Shown here in pieces: positions 44,003 through 52,509 of a stretch of 64,000 nucleotides of DNA (positions are counted from its first letter, which is position 1; each line of letters begins with the position of its first letter). Source of the DNA: Dactylosporangium sp. AC04546 (GTDB lineage: Bacteria; Actinomycetota; Actinomycetes; Mycobacteriales; Micromonosporaceae). Made by a program: the position numbers and the translations under genes. The stretch spans positions 62,001 to 126,000 of the forward strand of contig NZ_JAHYSG010000016.1 of the NCBI RefSeq assembly GCF_022095675.1, read 5' to 3'. Under the pieces are notes generated by a model, which made no database searches, was not told where the DNA came from, and was given only the letters and a program-made list of their open reading frames with translations.

Positions 44003-45018
44003 TGCACGAGGTCGAGGAGCGCCTGCGGTCGGCGCTGCGGGACCACGCCGAGGACGCGCCGGCCGGCGCCGCCATGCTGACCGCGGTGGTGGTCGAGTCC
44101 GGGCGCCGCCGGCGCCGCGCGGTGGTCGCGTCGGCGGCGGCTGCGGTGACGGCCGTCCTGGCCGGCGTGGCGCTCTCGGTCCCGCTGCTGTCCCCGGCGC
44201 CCGCGCTGACGGTCGCCGCGCCACCCACCACCGCGCCACCGACCGTCACGCCACCGGCGGTTGCGCCGTCGGTGGCCGGCCTGGTTCCAGCTGCTGTGCC
44301 GGGGAAGGTGACCTTCCCGCTCACCGCCCCGTCGGTCGCCGGCTACGGCGTGCCGTCGGTCTGGCGCGCGGTCGCCCGCCCGTACCTCCGCCAGACCGTC
44401 CAGGAGGCGGAGCCCGGTGGCGTGATGGCGTTCAGCGCGGCCGCCTACCCGGTTCGCCCCGAGGCGCTCGGCCCGTCGACGGCGACGACGGTCCGCGGCC
44501 GCCCGGCGACGGTGGTCGAGTGGTCGGACGAGACCGGCGTCCAGCGCTCGCTGGTCTGGCAGGAGGACCCGGCCACCTGGATCGAGCTGCGCACCGAACC
44601 CGTCGCGGCGGACCCGGACCGCCTCCGCGCCTACGCCGAGTCGCTGCGGGCCCAGCCCGCGAACGGTCCGGTCCCGTTCACGTTCGCGCTGATGCCGGCC
44701 GGCTGGACCGTGGACAACATCATGCCGACGTCGGTGACGTTCTGCCCGCCGGACGTGCTGCCCGGCCAGGGCTTCACCGACAAGCTCGCGGTCATGCTGA
44801 ACACGACGGCCGACCCGTCGGGCACCGCGGTGAAGGTCGGCACCCGCGGAGGATGGCTGCATCACCAGGAGGACTCGACCACACTGGAGGTGCCGCTCGG
44901 CGACGGCCGCTCGCTGGTCTTCCAGCTCATGGGCCGCGCCACGCTGAGCGACGAGGACCTGGTCCGCCTGGCCGCCGGCACGGCGGTGACCCCGGATGCC
45001 GAGGTCGGCAACGGCTGA
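43999..45018 (+). CDS. Membrane protein, putative anti-sigma partner
   Basis: This 339-aa protein has a cytoplasmic N-terminus of about 38 residues (EVEERLRSALRDHAEDAPAG), one membrane helix (VVASAAAAVTAVLAGVALSV), a Pro/Thr linker and an outer domain of about 230 residues. Overlap with the sigma gene and the topology suggest an anti-sigma factor. No ZAS zinc motif is seen, so the mode of binding is open. Confidence 0.75.
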   Translation: MMHEVEERLRSALRDHAEDAPAGAAMLTAVVVESGRRRRRAVVASAAAAVTAVLAGVALSVPLLSPAPALTVAAPPTTAPPTVTPPAVAPSVAGLVPAAVPGKVTFPLTAPSVAGYGVPSVWRAVARPYLRQTVQEAEPGGVMAFSAAAYPVRPEALGPSTATTVRGRPATVVEWSDETGVQRSLVWQEDPATWIELRTEPVAADPDRLRAYAESLRAQPANGPVPFTFALMPAGWTVDNIMPTSVTFCPPDVLPGQGFTDKLAVMLNTTADPSGTAVKVGTRGGWLHHQEDSTTLEVPLGDGRSLVFQLMGRATLSDEDLVRLAAGTAVTPDAEVGNG

Positions 45019-45076
45019 GTGCATTGTGCCGCAACGGAGTTAGGAATCGGGTGGTTACCGGCAGACCGCCGCGTAG

Positions 45077-45097
45077 CTGTACATATGTGCATACAGT
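45077..45097. promoter_or_regulatory. Promoter and possible operator of the YbjQ gene
   Basis: CTGTA-N10-TACAG (45077-45081 and 45092-45096) is an inverted repeat with an inner ACATATGT palindrome. Its right arm is part of the -10 box TACAGT (45092-45097), which lies 6 nt before the GTG. A repressor bound here would block the promoter. Confidence 0.45.
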
Positions 45098-45103
45098 TTG
45101 GCT

Positions 45104-45445
45104 GTGCTGGTTGTGACCACTGAAGGGTTGCCGGGGTACGAGATCACCACCGTCCTCGGCGAGGTGCTTGGCGTGGTGGCCACGTCGCGCAACCCGTTCG
45201 CGGCCGGGATCCGGTCCACCGAGGGCGGGCCGGGGCAGGACATGTCGCAGTTCCTGGTGCAGACGCGCTCACGCGCGGTCGGTCAGATGGTCGCCGCGGC
45301 CGAGCACCGCGGCGCCAACGCGATCGTCGGCATGCGCTTCGACCACCGCGACGTGACCAACACGTGGGTCGAGCTGTGCGCCTACGGCACGGCGGTCATC
45401 GCCGTCGCGCTGCACCAGCGCACCGGCGCCCACGCCGCCGCCTGA
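45104..45445 (+). CDS. YbjQ/UPF0145 family protein
   Basis: This 113-aa protein has the family pattern LPGYEITTVLGEVLGVVATSRN, then GANAIVGMRFD and YGTAVIAV. The fold forms pentamers and was once called heavy-metal-binding; no real function is known. The GTG start follows TACAGT by 6 nt (leaderless). It is convergent with accA, with the stops 1 bp apart. Confidence 0.88.
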   Translation: MLVVTTEGLPGYEITTVLGEVLGVVATSRNPFAAGIRSTEGGPGQDMSQFLVQTRSRAVGQMVAAAEHRGANAIVGMRFDHRDVTNTWVELCAYGTAVIAVALHQRTGAHAAA

Positions 45446-45446
45446 G

Positions 45447-47198
45447 CTACCGCAGCTCGGCGATCACGGCGCCCGCGGAGACGACCTCGCCGACCTTGGC
45501 CTGCAGGCCGGTCACCACGCCGGCCTTGTGGGCGTTGAGCGGCTGCTCCATCTTCATCGCCTCGAGGACGACGATCAGGTCGCCCTCCGCGACCGTGTCG
45601 CCCTCCGCGACCGCGATCTTCACGATCGTGCCCTGCATCGGGCTGGTCAGGGCGTCGCCGCTCGCGGCGCCGGACTGCTGCTTGCCCGCCGAGCGACGGC
45701 GAGGGGCGGCGGCTGCGGCGGCCGGGGCGGCGCCGCCGGCCGGCAGGCCGCCGGGGAACACCACCTCCAGGCGCTTGCCGCCGACCTCGACCACAACCGT
45801 CGAGCGGGCCGGGGCGTCGGCCGCCGGGGCGGCGGTGGCGGTGAACGGCGGGACCTCGTTGACCCACTCGGTCTCGATCCAGCGCGTGTGCACGCGGAAC
45901 GGCTCGTCGGTGAAGGCCGGGTCGCGCAACACGGCCCGGTGGAAGGGCAGCGCGGTGGCCATGCCCTCGACGACCATCTCGTCGAGGGCGCGGCGGGCCC
46001 GCTCGATCGCCTGCTCGCGGGTCTCGCCGACGATGATCACCTTGGCCAGCAGCGAGTCGAAGTTGCCGCCGATGACGCTGCGCGACTCGATGCCGGTGTC
46101 GACCCGGATGCCCGGGCCCGTCGGCAGGGTCAGGGTGGTCACCGCGCCCGGCGCGGGCAGGAAGTTGCGGCCCGGGTCCTCGCCGTTGATGCGGAACTCG
46201 ATGGCGTGGCCGCGTGGCGTGGGGTCGGCGTCGAAGCGCAGCTTCTCGCCGTCGGCGATGCGGAACTGCTCGCGGACCAGGTCGACGCCGGCGGTCTCCT
46301 CGGTGACCGGGTGCTCGACCTGGAGGCGGGTGTTGACCTCCAGGAAGGAGATCGTGCCGTCGTTGCCGACGAGATACTCGACCGTGCCGGCCCCGTGGTA
46401 GCCGGCCTCCTTGCAGATCGCCTTGGCCGACTCGTGGATCTGCGCGCGCTGGGCGGCGGTGAGGAACGGGGCGGGCGCCTCCTCGACCAGCTTCTGGTGG
46501 CGGCGCTGCAGCGAGCAGTCGCGCGTGCCCATCACCACGACGTTGCCGTGCTGGTCGGCGAGGACCTGGGCCTCCACGTGGCGGGGCTGGTCGAGATACC
46601 GCTCGACGAAGCACTCCCCGCGGCCGAACGCCGCGACGGCCTCCCGCGTGGCCGACTCGAACAGGGCCGGGATCTCCTCGATCGTGCGGGCGACCTTGAG
46701 GCCGCGGCCGCCGCCGCCGAACGCGGCCTTGATGGCCACCGGCAGCCCATGCTGCTCGGCGAACGCCACGATCTCCGTCGCGTCGCGCACCGGGTCGGGC
46801 GTGCCCGGCACCAGCGGCGCTCCGGCCCGCTGCGCGATGTGCCGCGCGGTGACCTTGTCGCCGAGGTCACGAATCGCCTGCGGGGTCGGCCCGATCCAGG
46901 TGATGCCGGCGTCGATGACCGCCTGCGCGAAGTCCGCGTTCTCCGAGAGGAAGCCATACCCCGGGTGGACAGCGTCCGCCCCGGCCTGCCGGCAGACGTC
47001 GATGAGCTTGTCGATGCGCAGGTAGGAGTCGGCCGCCGTGTCGCCGCCGAGGGCATAGGCCTCGTCGGCCAGGCGCACGTGCAGCGCGTCGCGATCGGAG
47101 TCCGCATAGACGGCCACGCTCGCCAGCCCAGCGTCGCGGCAGGCTCGGATGACGCGGACGGCGATCTCGCCCCGATTGGCGATGAGAACCTTGCGCAC
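45447..47198 (-). CDS. accA: Acyl-CoA carboxylase alpha subunit (biotin carboxylase + BCCP)
   Basis: This 583-aa protein joins an ATP-dependent biotin carboxylase domain ([24 protein letters not shown] to about residue 450) to a biotin carrier domain at the C-terminus. The biotinyl Lys is Lys549 in EAMKMEQ. The ATP-grasp region ([17 protein letters not shown]) and catalytic [16 protein letters not shown] are intact. It would serve the acetyl- and propionyl-CoA carboxylases with PccB and AccE. GTG 47198 has AAGGGAG 8 nt upstream. Confidence 0.95.
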   Translation of the reverse strand: MRKVLIANRGEIAVRVIRACRDAGLASVAVYADSDRDALHVRLADEAYALGGDTAADSYLRIDKLIDVCRQAGADAVHPGYGFLSENADFAQAVIDAGITWIGPTPQAIRDLGDKVTARHIAQRAGAPLVPGTPDPVRDATEIVAFAEQHGLPVAIKAAFGGGGRGLKVARTIEEIPALFESATREAVAAFGRGECFVERYLDQPRHVEAQVLADQHGNVVVMGTRDCSLQRRHQKLVEEAPAPFLTAAQRAQIHESAKAICKEAGYHGAGTVEYLVGNDGTISFLEVNTRLQVEHPVTEETAGVDLVREQFRIADGEKLRFDADPTPRGHAIEFRINGEDPGRNFLPAPGAVTTLTLPTGPGIRVDTGIESRSVIGGNFDSLLAKVIIVGETREQAIERARRALDEMVVEGMATALPFHRAVLRDPAFTDEPFRVHTRWIETEWVNEVPPFTATAAPAADAPARSTVVVEVGGKRLEVVFPGGLPAGGAAPAAAAAAPRRRSAGKQQSGAASGDALTSPMQGTIVKIAVAEGDTVAEGDLIVVLEAMKMEQPLNAHKAGVVTGLQAKVGEVVSAGAVIAELR

Positions 47199-47315
47199 GC
47201 TGAACGCTCCCTTGGGTGGACCCTCCGGCGCAGTCTAAGCCAACGGTCTGACACTCACGGTTGCCAAGAAAGTCACTCGGAGCCGTTAGTCAAGTTTTCC
47301 TATTACGCTTGTGTC

Positions 47316-47945
47316 GTGTCCACTACGCGTCTGATGATCATGGGACTGGTCTCGTACCTCCAGCCTGTCCACGGCTACGACATCCGCAAGGAGTTGACGA
47401 GCTGGAACGTCGAGAGCTGGGCCAACGTGCAGCCCGGGTCGATCTATCACGCGCTGCGCAAGATGACCGAGGAGGGCCTCCTGGAGGAGGTCGACACCGA
47501 GCGGGTGGACAACCGGCCGGCCCGCACGCGGTACCGGATGACCAAGGAGGGTGAGGCCGAGTACCAGGCCCTGCTCCGCAAGTACTGGTGGGAGTACCAG
47601 GAGCCGGTCGACCCCTTCCTGGCCGCGTTCGCGTTCCTGCCCTCGCTGCCGCGCGCCGAGGCGGCCGGCGCGCTGCGGGCCCGGGCCCGGCTCCTCGAAG
47701 GCTGGATCGCGACCTATCGCGAGGCCGGTGACGACTGGGCCGCCAGTAAGCCGGTGCACGTCTCGTGGCAGTTCGAGCTGACCACGCTGCGCTGCGAGGT
47801 CGAGGCCCGCTGGTGCCACGACGTCGCGAGCCGCATCGAGGCAGGTGAGGGCGAGCACTTCAACGAGCGTCCGCACGGCGATGCCGAGGAGTGGCGCAAG
47901 GCCATCCGTGACCAGTTCGGGGAGCCCGTCGACGAAGACGAGTAA
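47316..47945 (+). CDS. PadR-family transcriptional regulator
   Basis: This 209-aa regulator has an N-terminal winged helix (MIMGLVSYLQPVHGYDIRKELTSWN, WANVQPGSIYHALRKMTEEGLLEE) and a C-terminal helical dimer domain of the Vir_act type. The GTG lies 6 nt after TACGCT (47304-47309). PadR proteins next to DrrAB-like exporters are usually their repressors, and an operator candidate lies in the 79-bp gap downstream. Confidence 0.9.
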   Translation: MSTTRLMIMGLVSYLQPVHGYDIRKELTSWNVESWANVQPGSIYHALRKMTEEGLLEEVDTERVDNRPARTRYRMTKEGEAEYQALLRKYWWEYQEPVDPFLAAFAFLPSLPRAEAAGALRARARLLEGWIATYREAGDDWAASKPVHVSWQFELTTLRCEVEARWCHDVASRIEAGEGEHFNERPHGDAEEWRKAIRDQFGEPVDEDE

Positions 47946-47946
47946 G

Positions 47947-47993
47947 ACGCGACATATTCAAGCTTGACCGCGCGAACTATATCGCGTTACGGT
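47947..47993 (+). promoter_or_regulatory. Promoter and PadR operator candidate of the exporter
   Basis: A -35 TTGACC (47964-47969), an 18-bp spacer and a -10 TACGGT (47988-47993) form a good SigA-type promoter. Inverted arms ACGCGACATA (47947-47956) and TATATCGCGT (47978-47987, one mismatch) flank the -35. The palindrome TCAAGCTTGA (47958-47967) overlaps it. Confidence 0.6.
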
Positions 47994-48024
47994 CTCTGTG
48001 CTGAGACGAGGACAGGGGACCGTC

Positions 48025-48978
48025 ATGATCGAAACGAAGGGCCTGCGGAAGTCGTTCCGCTCCCGAGCCGGTCGCGAGACCAAGGTGGTCGAGGCAGTTC
48101 GCGGGGTGGACCTCTCCGTCAAGGAGGGGGAGATCTTCGGATTCCTCGGGCCCAACGGCGCCGGCAAGACCACCACACTGCGCATGCTGGCGACGCTCAT
48201 CACGCCCGACGGTGGCGAGGCCACCATCGCGGGCGTCGACCTGTTGAAGGAGCCCGGCGAGGTGCGCCGCCGGATCGGCTACGTCGCCCAGGGCGGCAGC
48301 ACCTGGGACGAGAGCACCGCTCGCGAGGAACTGGTGCTGCAGGCCCGCTTCTACGGCATCGGCAAGGCGGAGGCGCAGCGCCGCGCGGGCAGGGCGCTCC
48401 AGGCGTTCCAGCTGGACGAGTACGCCGACCGCCGCACCAAGACCTACTCGGGCGGCCAGCGCCGCAGGGTCGACATCGCGCTCGGCATCATCCACGAGCC
48501 GAAGATCGTCTTCCTCGACGAGCCGACCACCGGGCTCGACCCGCAGAGCCGGGCCCACATGTGGGACGAGGTCCGCCGCCTCCGCGAGGAGGGCATGACC
48601 GTCTTCATCACCACGCACTACCTCGACGAGGCCGACGCGCTCTGCGACCGCATCGCGATCATGGACCACGGCGAGATCGTCACCGAGGGCACCGTCGACG
48701 CGCTCAAGCGCGAGGTGGCCGGTGACGTCGTGACCGTCGGGGTCAACGGGTCCGCGAGCTTCGCCGCCGACCTGCTGCAGAACCAGGACTACGTGCGCAG
48801 CGTCGAGCAGAAGAACGGCGAGCTGCGGCTGTATGTCGACGAGGGCGCCGTGGCCATCCCGCACATCCTGCGCCTGCTGGACCACGCCGGGGTCACCCTG
48901 GGCTCGATGGAGCTGCACCGGCCGAGCCTCGACGACGTGTTCCTGATCAAGACCGGCCGTTCCCTGAGGGAGTCCTGA
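48025..48978 (+). CDS. DrrA-like ABC exporter ATPase
   Basis: This 317-aa ATPase has Walker A GPNGAGKTTT, signature YSGGQRRRVDIA, Walker B IVFLDEPTTGLDP and a switch His in ITTHYLDEAD. The C-terminal extension (from about residue 235) is typical of DrrA-type drug exporters. The ATG 48025 lies about 25 nt after the predicted transcription start. The in-frame GTG at 47998 falls before it and was rejected. Confidence 0.92.
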   Translation: MIETKGLRKSFRSRAGRETKVVEAVRGVDLSVKEGEIFGFLGPNGAGKTTTLRMLATLITPDGGEATIAGVDLLKEPGEVRRRIGYVAQGGSTWDESTAREELVLQARFYGIGKAEAQRRAGRALQAFQLDEYADRRTKTYSGGQRRRVDIALGIIHEPKIVFLDEPTTGLDPQSRAHMWDEVRRLREEGMTVFITTHYLDEADALCDRIAIMDHGEIVTEGTVDALKREVAGDVVTVGVNGSASFAADLLQNQDYVRSVEQKNGELRLYVDEGAVAIPHILRLLDHAGVTLGSMELHRPSLDDVFLIKTGRSLRES

Positions 48979-48979
48979 C

Positions 48980-49735
48980 GTGAAGTTCTTCCGCGACACC
49001 TGGCTGGTCTTCCAGCGCCAGATGCAGCTGATGCTCCGCAACCCGGTGTGGCTGATCGTCGGGATCATCCAGCCACTGTTCTACCTGCTGCTGTTCGCGC
49101 CGCTGCTGAAGCCGGCGCTGGGCGTGCAGACCAACGCCGAGGCCTACAAGCTCTTCGTCCCCGGCCTCCTCGTGCTGCTGGCGATGTTCGGCTCGCTGTT
49201 CACCGGCTTCGGCCTGATCGCGGAGCTGCGGGCCGGCGTCATCGAGCGCAGCCGGGTCACCCCGGTCAGCCGGCTCGCGCTGCTCGTCGGCCGGTCCCTG
49301 CGCGACGTCGTCTCGCTGCTGTTCCAGGCCCTGCTCATCGTGCTCATCGCGGTGGCCTTCGGGCTGAAGGTGGCGGTGCTCGACGTGATCGCCGCGTTCG
49401 TGCTGATGGCGGTCATCTCGCTCATGCTGTCGGCGTTCTCCTATGCGATCTCGCTCAAGCTGCGCAGCGAGGACGCGCTGGCCCCGCTGCTCAACACGAT
49501 CTCCCAGCCGCTGCTGCTCACCGCCGGCATCCTGCTGCCGCTGACGTTCGCGCCGAAGTGGCTCAAGACGGTCGCCGACTGGAACCCGTTCTCGTGGGCG
49601 GTCGACGGGGTGCGCGCGCTCTTCGCCGGCGACCCGGGCGCCAACTCGGTCTGGCAGGCCGCGGTGATCATCGGCGGCCTGACCGTCATCACGGTGGTCT
49701 GGGCGTCCCGGGCCTTCGCCAAGGGCATCCGCTAA
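48980..49735 (+). CDS. DrrB-like ABC-2 permease
   Basis: This 251-aa ABC-2 type membrane protein has six helices (for example LVLLAMFGSLFTGFGLIAEL and AVIIGGLTVITVVWASRAF) and an N-terminal amphipathic helix (RDTWLVFQRQMQLMLRNPVW). It starts 1 bp after the ATPase stop. With the ATPase it should export a lipid-like compound or drug. Confidence 0.9.
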   Translation: MKFFRDTWLVFQRQMQLMLRNPVWLIVGIIQPLFYLLLFAPLLKPALGVQTNAEAYKLFVPGLLVLLAMFGSLFTGFGLIAELRAGVIERSRVTPVSRLALLVGRSLRDVVSLLFQALLIVLIAVAFGLKVAVLDVIAAFVLMAVISLMLSAFSYAISLKLRSEDALAPLLNTISQPLLLTAGILLPLTFAPKWLKTVADWNPFSWAVDGVRALFAGDPGANSVWQAAVIIGGLTVITVVWASRAFAKGIR

Positions 49736-49800
49736 TCGGGTCCAGAGCCGATAGGCCCCGACCAAAATCAGCTTGGCTGTACCGGTAACGACCGTCACCC

Positions 49801-49833
49801 TCACGGCCCCTTCCACCGCGGAAGGGGCCGTGA
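49801..49833 (+). terminator. Long hairpin after the exporter operon
   Basis: A perfect 14-bp stem (49801-49814 with 49820-49833) has a 5-nt loop. It has no T-run. It lies 66 bp after the permease stop and 13 bp before the MFS gene. Confidence 0.7.
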
Positions 49834-49845
49834 CACCGTCAGTCA

Positions 49846-51039
49846 GTGCCCCGTCTCGTCCGCGACCGCATCACCTGGGTCATCTACCTCCAGCTGGCCC
49901 TGTGGTGCTATTTCCTCTACGGCTTCGGCCCGGTGGCCCCGCTGCTGCGCGACGAGCTGCACATCTCCAGCACCCTCGCCGGCCTGCACGGCACCGGCTT
50001 CGCCGTCGGCGGCATCGTCGGCGGGGCGATCCTCCCCGCCCTGACCCGCCGCCTCGGCCGGCACCGGCTGGTCTGGACCGGCCTCGGCCTGGTCAGCGTG
50101 GCCGCGGTCGGCATGTTCACCGCCCACCACCTCGCGCTGACGCTCACCTTCGCCACGCTCGGCTCGTTCGGCGGCTCCCTCGCCGTCAACGGGATCAACT
50201 CCGCGCTCACCGAGCACCACGGCCCCTCCGCCCCGGCCGCGATCAGCGAGGCCAACGCGGCCGCGGCCAGCGTCGGCCTGATCGCGCCGCTGATCGTCGG
50301 GCTCACGTTCAGCGCCGGCCTGGGCTGGCGGACCGGCCTGGTGCTCATGGTCGGCCCGGTGATCCTGCTCGCCTTCCTGGGGAAGATCCGGATTCCGGAG
50401 CCGATCGCGGCCCGGACCGACGCCCACGGCCCGGACCGGCCGCTCCCGCGCACCTACTGGCTCGCCTTCGCGAGCCTCTTCGCCACCGGCTCGATCGAGG
50501 TCTGCCTCACCCTCTGGGGCAGCGACGTGCTGCGCGACCACGCCCACGTCTCGCCGGGCGTGGCCACCGCGGCGGTCTCGACGCTCATCGCCGGCATGGT
50601 GGCCGGCCGCCTGATCGGCGGCCGGCTGCTGCTGGTCTTCCGCCCGACCCGCATGCTGCTGGCCGCGCTCGGAGTGAGCCTGGCCGGCTTCGCGCTCTTC
50701 TGGAGCGCGACCGTGCCCTGGCTGGCGATGGGCGGCCTGTTCGCCTGCGGGCTGGGCGTCGGGCTGCACTACCCGCTCGGTATCGGCCTCGCGCTCGCCC
50801 ACTCCGACGGCCAGCCCGACCTCGCCGCGGCCCGGGCCTCGTTCGCCGTCGGCATCTCGTTCGCCGTGGCCCCGTTCGCCCTCGGCGCGCTGGCCGACGC
50901 GGTCGGCCCGCACACCGCGTTCCTGCTGGTGCCGGTGTTCATCGCGGTCGCCGCCGTCGCCGTCGTCCGGCTCGACGTGGTGACCCGGCCGCCCGACCTG
51001 GACGACCTGAGCCGCACACCCAACGTCACCGCGGCCTAG
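49846..51039 (+). CDS. MFS transporter
   Basis: This 397-aa major facilitator has twelve predicted helices. The first half has GGIVGGAILPALTRRLGRHR, the loop 2-3 motif of the family, and the second half repeats it as GGRLLLVFRPTRMLL. The substrate is unknown. The GTG start follows closely on the hairpin, with no clear ribosome-binding site. The gene ends 8 bp before the MITE-like element. Confidence 0.85.
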   Translation: MPRLVRDRITWVIYLQLALWCYFLYGFGPVAPLLRDELHISSTLAGLHGTGFAVGGIVGGAILPALTRRLGRHRLVWTGLGLVSVAAVGMFTAHHLALTLTFATLGSFGGSLAVNGINSALTEHHGPSAPAAISEANAAAASVGLIAPLIVGLTFSAGLGWRTGLVLMVGPVILLAFLGKIRIPEPIAARTDAHGPDRPLPRTYWLAFASLFATGSIEVCLTLWGSDVLRDHAHVSPGVATAAVSTLIAGMVAGRLIGGRLLLVFRPTRMLLAALGVSLAGFALFWSATVPWLAMGGLFACGLGVGLHYPLGIGLALAHSDGQPDLAAARASFAVGISFAVAPFALGALADAVGPHTAFLLVPVFIAVAAVAVVRLDVVTRPPDLDDLSRTPNVTAA

Positions 51040-51047
51040 GAGAGGGC

Positions 51048-51216
51048 CTAAGGCCTGTTTCATGACTGGGGTCGGAGCTGAGGCGGAGTCCAGATTTCGT
51101 CTGGCGTCGCCCCGCGGAAGTCCGGCTACCGGTGTTGTAACCGGGCTTTCGCGGGGTGGCGCCAGACGGAATCTGGGCCCGCCGCAGCCCGGCCTCAGTC
51201 ATGAAACAGGCCTTAG
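51048..51216. mobile_element. MITE-like element with 21-bp perfect terminal inverted repeats
   Basis: The ends CTAAGGCCTGTTTCATGACTG (51048-51068) and its exact complement (51196-51216) flank a body that is also an imperfect palindrome (CCAGATTTCGTCTGGCG facing CGCCAGACGGAATCTGG). There is no coding capacity. A TA at each tip could be the target duplication, as for IS630/Tc1 or some IS5 relatives. The right tip supplies the TAA stop of the O-methyltransferase gene. It now separates two convergent genes and would fold into a strong bidirectional terminator. Confidence 0.8.
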
Positions 51217-51872
51217 CTGCGGCGTGCGATTGTCAGGCCGTCCGCGATCGGCAGCAGCACCGACTCCACCCGCTCGTCGTCCAGCACGCGACGGTTGAAC
51301 TCCTGCATCGCCCGGGTGCCCGGGTCGGCCGGCGACTCGTCGATGATGTGCCCGTGCCGCAGCACGTTGTCGACGAGGATCAGGCCGCCGGGGCGCATCC
51401 GCGGTACCAACGCCTCCCAATAGCCGAGGTAGCCGGTCTTGTCGGCGTCGATGAAGGCCAGGTCGAGGTGTGGCTCCGCGGGCAGGGTCGCCAGCGTCTC
51501 GGCCGCCGGGCCCAGGCGCAGCTCGATCCGGTCGGTGAGGCCGGCCCGCTGCCAGTAGCGCCGGGCGATGCTCGTGTACTCCTCGGAGACGTCGAAGCAG
51601 ACCAGCCGGCCGCCGTCGGCCAGGCCGCGCGCGATGGCGATCGACGACAGCCCGGTGAAGGTGCCGATCTCGACCGCCTCCCGTGCACCCGCGATCCGGG
51701 TCAGCAGGGTGAGGAAGGCCGCCTGCTCGGGGGCGACCTGCATGCCGGCGTCGAGCGGCAGGACGCGCTCCGTCTCGGCGATCAGGTCGCGCACCAGCTC
51801 GTCCGGCTCGCTGCCGTTGGCCACGACATATTCCTGGAGCTCCGCCGTGAGCGGGAGTGTCTGTTTCGTCAT
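51213..51872 (-). CDS. Class I SAM-dependent O-methyltransferase
   Basis: This 219-aa protein of the Methyltransf_3 (caffeoyl-CoA OMT-like) group has the SAM site AVEIGTFTGLSSIAIARGL, the metal site FIDADKTGYLGYWE and LILVDNVLRHGHI. The acceptor is unknown. The ATG 51872 lies 7 nt after TAGGGA, which overlaps the maf stop. The stop codon lies inside the MITE end. Confidence 0.9.
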   Translation of the reverse strand: MTKQTLPLTAELQEYVVANGSEPDELVRDLIAETERVLPLDAGMQVAPEQAAFLTLLTRIAGAREAVEIGTFTGLSSIAIARGLADGGRLVCFDVSEEYTSIARRYWQRAGLTDRIELRLGPAAETLATLPAEPHLDLAFIDADKTGYLGYWEALVPRMRPGGLILVDNVLRHGHIIDESPADPGTRAMQEFNRRVLDDERVESVLLPIADGLTIARRS

Positions 51873-51882
51873 GGGATCATCC

Positions 51883-52479
51883 CTACCAGAGCGAGGTGAC
51901 CGGAATGCCGATCGAGGCGAGCAGGTTGCGCAGCGTGGGCAGGGACAAACCGACGACATTGCCGTGATCGCCCTCGATGCGCTCCACGAACAGCCCGCCG
52001 AGCCCGTCGATGGTGAACGCGCCGGCCACCTGCAGCGGCTCGCCCGAGGCCACGTACGCGGCGATCTCCTCGTCCGACGCCTCGGCGAAGTGGACGGTGG
52101 TGCCGACCGTGGCCGTCGCCTCCTTGCCGGTGCCGGTGTCGACGAGGCAATGCCCGGTGTACAGCACCCCGGACCGCCCGCGCATCTTCTGCCAGCGGCT
52201 GGTGGCGTCGGCCGCGTCGACCGGCTTGCCGAGGATCTCACCGTCGAACGCGAGCACCGAGTCGCAGCCCAGCACCAGCGCGTCGGCATGCGCGGAAGGC
52301 AGCGTCGCCGCCACCGCCCGGGCCTTCAGCCCGGCGAGCGTGCCCGCGAGCGTGGCCGCGTCACCGGCCTCGACCGCCGACTCGTCGACCCCGCTGACGA
52401 TGACCTGCGGTGACAGCCCGGCGGAGGTGAGCAGGCGCCGGCGGGCCGGGCTGGCCGAGGCGAGAATGAATGTCTTCAC
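51883..52479 (-). CDS. maf: Maf nucleoside-triphosphate pyrophosphatase
   Basis: This 198-aa house-cleaning enzyme hydrolyses dTTP/UTP or modified nucleotides to monophosphates. Motifs are LASASPARRRLL at the N-terminus, GCDSVLAFDGEILGKP and the C-terminal FTIDGLGGLFVERIEGDHGNVVGLSLP. The GTG 52479 is 7 nt after TAGCGT on the minus strand (leaderless). Confidence 0.93.
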   Translation of the reverse strand: MKTFILASASPARRRLLTSAGLSPQVIVSGVDESAVEAGDAATLAGTLAGLKARAVAATLPSAHADALVLGCDSVLAFDGEILGKPVDAADATSRWQKMRGRSGVLYTGHCLVDTGTGKEATATVGTTVHFAEASDEEIAAYVASGEPLQVAGAFTIDGLGGLFVERIEGDHGNVVGLSLPTLRNLLASIGIPVTSLW

Positions 52480-52509
52480 ACCTAGAACGCTAGCCGTAGC
52501 ATCGCGGCC
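52480..52509. promoter_or_regulatory. Divergent leaderless promoters of maf and mscL
   Basis: The minus box TAGCGT (52492-52487) and plus box TAGCAT (52497-52502) lie 4 bp apart, each 7 nt before its start codon. Confidence 0.6.
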
